From Phoenix dactylifera (taxonomy: Eukaryota > Streptophyta > Magnoliopsida > Arecales > Arecaceae): DNA of 64,000 nucleotides. The notes under the pieces are model-generated. The model was not told where the DNA came from, did no database searches, and worked only from the letters and a program-made list of their open reading frames with translations. Each line of letters begins with the position of its first letter. The first letter of the stretch is position 1. Below, one piece after another: positions 1 through 10,500 of this stretch. Position numbers and translations under genes: made by a program. The DNA lies in contig NC_052409.1 in assembly GCF_009389715.1 (NCBI RefSeq), positions 5,073,775 to 5,137,774 of the forward strand. Reading direction: 5' to 3'.

Positions 1-2195
1 TTGTCTGGAGTCGTCACCTTTCTTTTTCAGTAAATCTGGACCATATTACTATGAGTTAAAACAGCAGACTGACTAGTCTGAGGATTCAGGCTCGGACCAA
101 GTTTTCTACTTTCCAGGTCAAATACCACGTTAATCTTAAGCAATCATTTTTCTGACCTAGTCTCCCCCCTAAGTTTAAAGAATCAGATTGGTCCGGGCCT
201 CAGTCAGGTGATGCCTCAACCCGACCCATTTGCGACACAAGTAATCAAGAAGATACAAGGATGTTTTTAACCATAGCAGAGGTATAGAAACTTATTAATG
301 ATCCCTCATCCAAATAAACAACAGGAATTATATTGGTGGAAGATTCATTGATGAATCAGGAAATTTGCAGATTGAGCATCACATAGAATGACAAAGTCAA
401 GCATGGGACCGATATTGGCTTTCTAGTTATTCAATGGAAAATGAAATTGATGGTAAGATGTGTTGACAATTGATATCGCAATGTACTGCCACAAAAAGAT
501 TCCTAGTTATGTGCACATGCTGTAATCTTTGGCGAGATTTTAAAACAAACATATGATGTTCTGCTTTCTTCTTGAATTAAAAATCACTTCTTGCTTCTTT
601 AGGTTGAAGATTCTCTGTAGCTAATTACTTGGTGACCGTTTGGAATCAAGCATAGTTAACATAAGGATAAGCACGTAGTAACTTAGAAGCTTGAGCTAAT
701 GAGCAAAGATTGCTCACAGGTGACATGCGCCATAGATTATACCTAATATTTAGGGCCCCACTTGACAGGTTTGTCTCCTACAAAACGGATGCAGTCCTAC
801 GCCAATGGATGAACTATAAGGGCCAAGTTAACCTGAACCTCGACCCAACATGTAGTTGTTGGTCCGGTTGGCCTGCATAATTCTGGGCTACAATGGAGGT
901 TGGCAGGTCAATACCAGTCCTGCTCAAAATCAGGTTGGGTTGCTTGCTATAGACCCAGCTTAAACAGACTTTCTTCATAAAAAAAATAAAAATAAATAAA
1001 AACTCTTCTAATCTTCTATGTTTTGAGATTTATACTTAAGTAGATCTCAACACATATTACGCATATGATTTTTCATATATTTTACAAGATCTTGTATATG
1101 TACAATGTATGTGATTTTTTTTTTAAAAAAAAAAGACTAGGAAACTCAATGGTGAACAAGATTTCATATATTTTTTCTTTCCATGCTTCGAAGTTGAAAG
1201 AACTCAGTCTTTATCCAATACCTACTGTAAATGTGAAAAGGAAAAAAATATGACAATTTTTTTGGCATGGAGGCTTTGCATTTTTTGGTTAACCGCACAG
1301 AGCTGGCCTCCAAGCTATTAGCATTATATACTGAGCTTTTATCCGTTGGAATAGGTTCTTCTCTATTAGTTAAGCTTCTGCTATATAGTTAAAGAAGCCA
1401 CATCAGTAAAATATTGTTTGAAATTGAGAGATTTTAAAGCTTTTATAGAAGAAATCATTAAAAAAAAAGGTTAAATGAATAACGAGAATACACCATATCA
1501 TTATCTAATGATAGAGGCAATCAATCACCTGAATAATAGGAATTATCTCATAGTATTTCTCATATTTAATTAAAAGTAAAATTAGTGAACTAAAATAAGG
1601 AATATATTTATCATTTCATGTAAACGAAATAAAAATCTGAATACTAAAATGCATCATACATCCTATGTAATCAACTAATTAAGTAAAAATCCCATAAAAA
1701 AAAAAAACTAATCAAGTAAAATGGAGAGAGAGAGTGGCCATCTCCTAAAAAAATTTCTACTTGCAAGATCCACGGCAGGGAAGCTTGCAATGCGTGACGG
1801 GTTTTCAGATAACCTGTACGGCAGACGCACTGACCAGTGGCCCAGGGGAAGTAAACAGTATACTGTGCACTAATCTCAAAGCTTTCCAAGCATTGCATCC
1901 AGGCCCAGTGGGAATCTTGTCTTCCACTGGGCAATGGACCTGAACCTAATCCGAATCTTATTATTCCTTTATTTCTTTTTTTTTTCCGAAGTGCGTAGAA
2001 TTGCTTAAATTTAATTTCCGTGCCACTGAACCGGCTGAGCCGGTAACCTGGGCACCCGCTTGTGTCGAGCCCCAACGGCTAGTTTTCAAACGGCTCTCTC
2101 TTTCCAACGGTCGTGCGTTTTCCAAATTCTCCTCCCACGATTGCTATTAACACCATGATCCCGTGAAGCGTATGCAAAACTCCCTCTCCCTGTTC
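1..2195. other. Intergenic DNA, no gene recognised
   Basis: AT-rich sequence with many short stop-interrupted frames. Around 780-970 there is a GGTTGGG/CCCAACC-rich stretch that resembles the decayed repeats near 21.5-22.3 kb. From about 2080 the composition becomes richer in GC and CT. This is probably the promoter and 5' leader of the downstream TPR gene. No convincing TATA box was seen. Confidence 0.6.
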
Positions 2196-2271
2196 TTCTC
2201 TTCCACTCCTCCTCGCACAAATCCTTTTATTCCCCAGTGAAGAAGTGAAGCAAAACCCAGACGAGAGGAAG

Positions 2272-3960
2272 ATGATGCAAGACCCCTGGAACATCAGTGT
2301 TCCCACCGGAATCCGGCCATCGAAATCAGCGGCTTGCTCGGCCATTAGACCAATCGCGAGGCCAAAGCCCGATTTTTTCCACATTACCCACAAAGTCCCA
2401 GTCGGGGACACCCCTTATGTGAAGGCAAAACGGGTCCAGGTACACCCCTATTGTTCATCTAAAAAAATTCGACATGTTGATGTTTGTTATTCTAATTCCC
2501 TTTTTTTTCTGTTTTCGGTATCCTTCATGGATCAGCTAGTGGATAAGGACCCTGAGAAGGCAATTGCCTTGTTTTGGGCTTCCATCAATGCTGGGGACAG
2601 GGTCGATAGTGCGCTCAAGGATATGGCGATCGTAATGAAACAGCAGAACAGAGCAGAAGAAGCTATCGAAGCTATCAAGTCGCTTAGGAGCCGGTGCTCG
2701 GATCAAGCCCAAGAGTCCTTGGACAACATTCTTTTGGATCTTTACAAGGTTTTTCATTATTCTCCACTCTTCTCTATATCGTTTCTTCGCTTCTGATATA
2801 ATGCTCAATGAACCAACGCCTCGACTTCGTCGAAATGTGAACAGAGGTGTGGGAGATTGGACGAGCAGATAGCTCTCTTGAAGCACAAGTTGCAACTTAT
2901 CCAGCAAGGTCTGGCCTTTAATGGGAAACGAACAAAGACAGCTCGGTCTCAGGGGAGGAAATTCCAGGTCTCTGTCGAGCAAGAAGCAACCAGACTTCTG
3001 GTGAGGACCTTCCTTCTGTAGTTCTTTCCTTCCGATCTCTAAAAAATTTTCAGTCTATGTAATTTGGCTTTTATGTGGGGCAGATCACAACTTAGAGCTT
3101 ATGATATCGTATGGTTGCAGGGGAATCTGGGCTGGGCACTGATGCAGAAGGAGAACTATGTCGAAGCTGAGGCAGCCTACAGAAGAGCCCTTCGGATGGG
3201 CCCCGATAGCAATAAGATGTGCAACCTGGGCATCTGTTTGATGAAGCAAGGGCTGATTGCCGAGGCCAAAGAGACCCTCAGACAGGTGAGTCCGGCGGCA
3301 GTCGATAGCCTGAGAGGAGCTGATTCCCACTTGAAAGCCTACGACAGGGCCCAGGAGATGCTCCAAGATCTCGAGGCCAAACTCTACGGTCGCACTGCGA
3401 AGGATCGGTCTGATCAAAGCAGGATCTTCGACGCATTCGTCGAGTCTTCCTCAATTTGGCAGCCTCATCCCTGCATCGACTACTTGATGCCACCAGCACG
3501 AGAACGCTTCGCTGATGAGAATATCAACACGAACAGAATAATAAGCAATGCGAAGCTCGACATTTCATCGAACGCCGAGCTCGACATCGATGCACCGCCA
3601 TTCTATTCGTCGAGGATGATGAAAGATCTGAATGGGATGATCAATCATCAGCTCAAGAGGACCAGGTCGGGCAATGTGATGGAGAAGTCCCTCCCACCCA
3701 GAATACCTGTGGAGAAAGCAAGTGAACAAGGTGGCAACAGAAGGAAATCTGTCTTTGTTACGGCGGGGACAGAGGATTGGTGGCCCGAATTGCCGGACAA
3801 TAATGAGTTCAATGACGCCATTGTGGCGGCAGTTCTTGCTCCTGTTCTTGAGGATGATAGTACTGATACCGGTCAGGCATTGAACGAGGGGAAAATGGGG
3901 AAAAGGCTAAGGATTTTCCAGGATATCATTACACAGGCATCGAACTCCTTCTCTAAATGA
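2272..3960 (+). CDS. POLLENLESS3/MS5/TDM1-like TPR protein (4 exons)
   Basis: The exons are 2272-2439, 2536-2748, 2845-3000 and 3121-3960, all phase 0 with GT-AG borders, giving 458 aa. The start is the first of two adjacent ATGs. Exon 1 carries the family motif HKVPVGDTPYVKAK. Exon 2 has the DKDPEKAIALFW and INAGDRVDSALKDMA blocks. Exon 3 has FNGKRTKTARSQG. Exon 4 opens with a TPR (GNLGWALMQKENYVEAEAAY) and ends in a long acidic/basic tail (EDWWPELPDN near residue 398). This layout is that of the plant SDI/MS5 family. The long tail favours MS5/POLLENLESS3-type members, which act in meiotic exit or pollen development, over the shorter sulfur-deficiency-induced SDI1/SDI2 proteins (about 300 aa). 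The paralog assignment is inferred. The first intron is 96 bp with no in-frame stop, so retaining it would insert 32 residues without breaking the frame. Confidence 0.9.
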
Positions 3961-4620
3961 TAGGTTTGGTCAGGCTGCGCTTTTTTACGGGAAGGAGATG
4001 ATCTTGTTCTCCTTGATCCGATTACAGAGCTTTGAATGATCATTGTAACCAAACTCACAGCTAATAAGAATCCATTATTTGTTATTAATTTATTTGTCTT
4101 ACACTCTCGTTTGCCAGGATCTTAGCGGAACTTGCATCTTTTTTTTCTCTTAAAAATGTAAATTTAGAGTTTTACTGAATTGAATCTGTCTTGCTCTTCC
4201 TTGGGCTGCTGAAATCTCCTACTGCTGATGTTATTTTTCTTGATTTTGATTGATTAGAGTAACCTATTGTTGATACACTATTTGCTGAAAGTGTTGGTCT
4301 GGTTGGGCTTCTGATCAATATTCTGTGTGTCGTTGGACCCCTTTGGTGTGCGACGTGATTTACGTCATGTGGTTCTTTTGTTTGTTACGCTCTTCTTTAA
4401 ATAAGTTCCATCCAAATGAAACCGGAATAAGTTCTTTAAGATGTTTACTCAACCAAGAATTGAATTTGTGTGAGCAGCTACTATTTTGATGGAATTAAAC
4501 CAGAAGAAAAAGGAGGACAATTGAAATGGAAAACAGAACATAAAATTCAGGGGCTTCCGCGGAAGACAAAACATTTTGGACTAATGGATGCAAATATGCT
4601 CTATGGCACGTATCTAAAAA
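3961..4620. other. 3' flank of the TPR gene, no further gene
   Basis: T-rich sequence typical of a plant 3' UTR and downstream flank. No coding potential or defined repeat was recognised before the LINE remnant that follows. Confidence 0.5.
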
Positions 4621-4644
4621 CATTTTTATACATATGAAGGTGAA

Positions 4645-5400
4645 TTTCGATGGTAGTTTGCTAGAGGGCGGCGATTGTGCTAGTGTTGTATTTGTGATTA
4701 GAGACCACTGCTTTAGGTTGATAGCTGCAGGAGGATGGCGTACTTTTGAGGCAGATGCTCTTGGAGCGGAACTCCGGGCAGCGTGAGAGGAAATCTTCCA
4801 TGCCAGGCGGGTGCTCGAAGCTAGGAATATCGTCCTAGAGAGAGACTCAGTGAAGATTATTGAGCAGATCCTACAGGAGGAGATGTGGGAGACAGATCAT
4901 CTGCTTCTAATCGACATCCGGAGGTTATTAGAGGAGTGTGTTGTCTTCTAGGTTGTGCATGTCTATTGAAAGACGAACAAAGCTACAGACTGGGTCACCT
5001 CCTTTGCTGCTCACCACTTTGGAGAGATTCTCTGAACCTACCATGTATTTATTTCCCCACCTCTGGGGTGTATCCTTTCTCTGGACTCTTATGGCAGTGC
5101 TTACGCGAGGCTAGTGTGGGCAACCGATATACCAAAAAAAATTTTTATAAGTAATAATGCCCACCCACTCCTGTTTGACATCTGGAGGAGTGTAAGAGAA
5201 CATGTTTTCTGGGCGGCCAACCATGTTTACCGTAAAGCAAATAGGCCAAGTTACCTCCTCTGTGGCTGAGCACTTTAGAGAAGTTCTCTGGACCAACTTC
5301 TCAGCTGTTCCAACCATATTAAGTGACATTTTATTTCCTGACTCTATTGCATACATTCATACTTGGCAGGCATGTATGACCCATTCACCTTAATAAAAAA
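4645..5400 (+). mobile_element. Decayed LINE RNase H-like domain, partly duplicated
   Basis: From about 4648 the + strand reads KVNFDGSLLEGGDCASVV, then IRDHCFRLIAAGGW and GAELRAA. This is the plant RVT_3-type RNase H found at the 3' end of L1-like non-LTR retrotransposons. Further on come LERDSVKIIEQIL and HVYRKTNKATDWVTSFAAHHFGEIL. Stops fall after GAELRAA and after the LLEECVVF segment, so it is broken. From about 5165 a second related piece (NHVYRKANRPSYLLC) repeats the domain's end in another frame, suggesting two nested or duplicated fragments. No reverse transcriptase portion was found nearby, which fits a 5'-truncated LINE. No poly(A) tail or target duplication could be fixed. Confidence 0.65.
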
Positions 5401-7300
5401 AAGCAATGATGAGGATAAGGGTACAATGATCCCATAAAATTTAAATAGGCATACTTAATCCATCTACTTTCAGGGGCACCAAAAGAGGGAACTCAAACGG
5501 TTGCAAGAGTGGTTCTTGTCATATTGGGGTGCTAGGCCAGGGTAGTCTTGGGCTCAGGTTATTGAATGCTTTGCTAATTATCAGCCCAACATGCCTCACG
5601 TGCGGTTAGGCCCAAATAGTCCAACCATATAATTGCTGAACATTTATATTTACCCTTATATATTCTAAGAATAAAGTAAGATAAAGCGCGAGCATTTTCT
5701 CAAAAGATTTGAAAAAAAGGAAAAGAGAAAAGATAAAGAATTGGTGCTTCTTTAACCAAGCGTACAAATTTAGAATTCTATATTGCTACTTGTATTGTAT
5801 TATAGTGTTTCTAGAGCTTGAAGCTTGTTTATTACACATACAGAACCTTGAACATATCATGAAGTTAGAAGGGAGGGGCAGGGCTGAGCTCTTGAGCTCA
5901 CAAGAAGTTGAGCTGAAATTGCTGCTAGCTTAAATTCAATCTGGCCTAACTCATCTAAACCCAAAAAATGGCAAGAAACTAATCACATTTTTCAATTGAT
6001 CATGTGCATTTTGTTGGCAAGGAATTTAACTTGAGTTCAGAAATATGGAGAGTAGCATGCATTTTGTAATTAGTTTATCTAGCTGGTGAAGTCTTTTTGT
6101 GGTTACATCAGAAGATTGAATTCAAATTATACTTTTGCTAAGGTTTAAGAGGTGGCTTGGGAAGGGCTAGCTCTATGCAGAAAAAATTTGAAGCATATGA
6201 AAGGTTTTGATGGTGTTAGGTTTGCCTTAGCCAGGTTTGCAATTTACAAAGTTATTTTTTGTTGAAACTGCTTATTAGAGTTTTCTAGTGCTACTAGAGT
6301 TATATTACTTATTCAATAGAAAATATGATTTAGGGTCCTATATGCTTGTGTTCAAAATTTAAGCTTATGGTGGAAGCTTAAGAGGGCGTGGATAAGAGCT
6401 CTACATATGTTTTGAGATGGAAGAAAGAGAGAGAAAAGAGAGTATATAACACCTAGCTCCTTCGCCTTGCGATAGGAACTAGGTGTTATAGTTGGAGATG
6501 ATGATCATGATAATTTATATCAAATGCTATTTAACGAAGATTTTACAGTAAATTAACTTGGTATATTAATTGAAAGTTTTAAAGTTTCGAGTTCTATTAA
6601 TGAGAAAACTTCAAGGGGGTAAAAGTGTATTATAATTTATTATTAATGATCCGAAACAGATTTGCAGGTATTTCCTGGTTCCACTAGCGAGAAAAAAAAA
6701 AAAAAAAGAAAAAGAAGAACTCAAACCCGAAAGTCATTTCCACAAGTACCCTGCACACCAACCGAGAATAACGAAAACGCCCGCTCTAGTCTCATGAAAC
6801 ACCTTATCCAAATAAAGCGCACTCCCGTTGAATCTTTTAATTGACCAACGTACCCTCCTGTGGCGCCGTTAATTCACCCGAACGGCTCGAAAAAAGCAGT
6901 GGTGTACGCCAAAATTGATTGGTTCACGAGATATTCGACAGAATGATCAGGGGTATTATTGTAATGTAGAATCCCCCGTCACACCCATCTCATGCACGCT
7001 TCCCAACACTCATGTCTGTTCATACTGTTACTCTTCCGTCCGTTCCAGTGGTTATGTCGGAAAACAAGAGTAAGTTAAAACGCAGGAGAAAGAAACAGAG
7101 AGAGAGAGCAAATGGGGAGAGGCAAAGAAGGGATTTTTAGTAGGATTCTGAACTTTCTTTAGAGAGAAGAGAGCTAGGAAAAGCGGTCTCAAGAGAGGAT
7201 TAGAGATGAAAAAGAGGCTCCTTCCCTTCAATGCAAGATCCGGGACACAACCATGAAACCACCCGTTGTGATCTTCCTCTGAGATCTGCCCTCCAAGAGG
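5401..7300. other. Intergenic DNA and distal promoter of the DUF630/632 gene
   Basis: AT-rich with no recognisable gene. The inverted pair AACACCTAGCTCCT (from 6449) and AACTAGGTGTTATA (from 6478) could form a short hairpin. From about 7030 the sequence becomes purine-rich, as in a plant 5' leader. Confidence 0.5.
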
Positions 7301-7317
7301 TCGAAAAATGTTCACGA

Positions 7318-7531
7318 ATATTTGAAGTTCTACCACCAAAAGGAGCCACCTTTCTGTCGATATAGTTCAGAAGGAGTAAAAGAAACAGGGTAGATAAAGA
7401 GGAAGAAGATTGTTATCAAAAAAAAAAAAAAAGAGGAAGAAGAAGAAGAAAAAGGAGGCGGACGAGAGGAAAAATTCCATATATTTTTGAAGTTGTCCAG
7501 CAAAAAGGAGCCACCTTTCTTTTGGTATAGA
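7318..7531 (+). repeat. Imperfect duplication in the 5' leader of the DUF630/632 gene
   Basis: The segment at 7318-7366 (containing AAAAGGAGCCACCTTTCT) recurs at 7481-7530 with a few changes, a spacing of about 163 bp. Purine-rich AAGAGGAAGAAGA tracts lie between the copies. Both lie just upstream of the ATG at 7572, so the duplication probably falls in the transcribed leader. Confidence 0.7.
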
Positions 7532-7571
7532 TTAGAGAGGGAACAGGAAGAAACAGAGGAGAAGAGGAGAG

Positions 7572-10500
7572 ATGGGGTGTTGTCAATCTAGGCTAGAGAG
7601 AGAAGAGGTTGTGGCTCGATGCAAGGCCCGACGGCGATACATGAAGCATTTGGTGGCGGAGCGGCAGGCCTTCGCCGCCGCCCACTCCCTCTACCTCCGC
7701 TCCCTCCGCTCCACTGGCGCCGCCCTCCTTCAGTTCGCCAACGCTGAGACCCACCTCCACCTCCTGCACACCCACCACCACTACCCTCCCCTCCCCTCCC
7801 CATCCCCATCCGCTGCACCGCCGCCCCCGCCCCCTCCACCGCCACCACCGCCCCCGCCACCGCCACCTCCCCCTCCTCCAATGAGCCCATGCTCTGACAC
7901 CTGCACCTCTTCGGTCACCGCCTCCCCAGTGCTCCCCCCGCCTCCTCCCCCGCCGCCACCCTTGTCAAGCTGGGATTTTTGGGACCCATTTGTTCCTTCT
8001 TCCTCCCGGTCGGTTACCGAAGAGGAGTGGGAGGAGGCGACCACCACCGTGTCCGAAGTCACCGCCGCGCCTGCCGCCGCCCCGGCGCCGTCGGTTGTCA
8101 GCGGCTTCTCGAAGGATTCCACCAGTGAGCTCGCCATGGTTGTGGTGCCCAGGAGCAGGAAGGATCTATCTGAAATTGTTAAGGAGCTCGACGAGTACTT
8201 CCTCAAGGCAGCCGATGCCGGAAGCCGTGTTTCGGTGCTCTTAGAAGCTCCAAATTGCGGGCTTCCTTCTAGTCAAGGACTAGCAGGCAAGCTCCTTCCT
8301 TCTAAATCCCTTGCCTTAATCTTTTCTTATACAAAAACTTTGTTCTCATTTTATTTCTTTGTTATAATGTAGGCAAGATGTGCAGCTACGGCAAGAGTCT
8401 GAACCCATTTCTTTGGACCTGGGGATCCAATTCAAAGACTAGTGGTTTCACCAGGTTTGGGAGGTGTGGAGAGGAGATGATGGAGGGTGTCGGGAATGGT
8501 GGTGGAGATGGCATTGGAAGCATGAGCCATTCTTCTACAGTGGAGAAGCTCTATGCTTGGGAGAAGAAGCTCTTTCTTGAAGTCAAGGTACACCACCTTC
8601 CTCATTCTCCTGTTCTTCTCCTCCTTCTCATGTTTATTTTATTTTTAGTTTTAATATTCTGCATGTGCTTAACCTGAGCGGATTCCATCTTTTCCTCCTA
8701 TCCTTGGTTTCTTTCGAGATCCATGTGTGGTGCCAGCCTAAATGATTCTTGGACAAAAAGAAGCAATGATTTATTTATCGATCAAATTTTGCCACGGTAA
8801 TAAATTATATTAGAACACACAGGCGTTTGTTCTTATTCCACTGGAGCACGTTCCTTTTGTTCCGTTCTCTTTATTTATTTTGTCGGGTTGGGGCCCAAGA
8901 ATATTGCCCAAACACCCTGTAGTTTCGAAGAGAGCAGTAAGAAGACAAAATTGCCGCAAGGAATGCTTGCTTCATCTAGATTTTCTTGGTTCAAAAGTGC
9001 AGGTTCTGTTCTCTTATCTGTGATTTTTCGATACTGTTTTTATCTGCCACAGAATTCTCAGAGACTCAAGGAGGAGCATGAGAGAAGGGTGGGCCTGCTA
9101 AGGAAGCAAGAGGCAAAGGGAGTGGACTATGTGAAGGTTGAGAAGAACAGGAGCGAGATTGATAGGCTGGAGTCCAAGATGTTGGTGTCCTCTCAGGCTA
9201 TAGAGACCACTGCCTCTGAGATCATCAGGTTGAGGGAGTCTGAACTCTCTCCCCAGCTCCTTGAGCTGGTCACTGGGTTAGGCTCTCTCTCTCTCTCATG
9301 CAAATATGCACCAAGAAAACTTTCACAAATTCTCCATTGCTCTGCGTAAAGGTTACATGGGTGGGCTTTATGGTCCTAGCAGTACGGCTCCATGCTCGAT
9401 TGTGGGGTTGACCGTCAGAGTCAAAGTTGGTGTTTCACAAAAGAAGATGCACAGAAGTATAAAGGAGCATTGCTAATTCCACACTTTCTTTCTGCTAATG
9501 CACCAACTACTGCCCATGTATTATCCTCCTTTTATATGTGGAAACCTCTGACTGGTCTAAGGAGATGGATGAGAAAATGGAATGGGTGGAAATAAAAAGA
9601 TCTTAAGAAAACAGTTTTCCCTCTTGCACCATCCCCTTTTTTTTTTTAAGAAAACAGGTCAGAATAGCACTTATCGGTCCCAGGTTGTCTGACAGAAAAA
9701 GAAAGAAGAAGAAGAAGAAGAGCACTAGTCTGCTAGCCTGATGCATTCACCATTATCATCATTATAAATTTCATATAAAGTTAAATCTATTCTACCTAAT
9801 GACATGGTATCACCATGGGATCATGTTGTATCCTTGTTTTTATTATCGATTGGTTTGACATACTAGGCATACAATCATGTTCAGTAATGCAGTATTTCAT
9901 TGTGTACATTATTAAAGTTTGGTACTATAACTATAGGACTGTGTACATGTTATATAAATGCTATTTTCAATTTGCATCTCTATGTGAGTTGAACAAACAA
10001 TTAAGCGCTTAAGCAACAAACTTCAAAGAGTAACAGGCTAATGTCTTTTATTAAAACCGGTCTGTTTCGCCAAGCTATGGGTTACTCTAATATATATAAT
10101 AGGTCATTCTTTGGTTTCTTAAATTGCCATCTCTAATTTAGTTCCATGGTTAAAAACTGAAAGTTTCAACTTTACCATTTGATACTTTGGCATCTCGCAT
10201 ACTAGCATGTCCATACATGGCTGCTTTGCCTTCTTTTATTCTTTATTTAAGTTACAGTCAACATTTTATTCATATTTCTCTCCTTATGTTCCTGTGTAGT
10301 GCTTCCACATTTAATATTATAGATTATTTTGGAGGCATACGTATATTATGGTTCTCATGATCTCATCTAATGATACAAGTATCAGCACAAATAAAAGACA
10401 TGATAACAGAAACTCTGCTTTATTTTCCTATGAAATCCATAAAGAGGAAGTAGCTCCATTCAAGATTCTTGGAAGTTGTTTTTCAAGACTTATCTGTGGC

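Noticed and set aside
1671-2411. Minus-strand frames upstream of and overlapping the TPR gene start
   Set aside because: No similarity; overlaps the leader and exon 1 of a well supported gene on the other strand.
7781-8206. Minus-strand frame with a long glycine run opposite the DUF630/632 exon
   Set aside because: It is the complement of the proline codons. No independent start context, motif or splice evidence.
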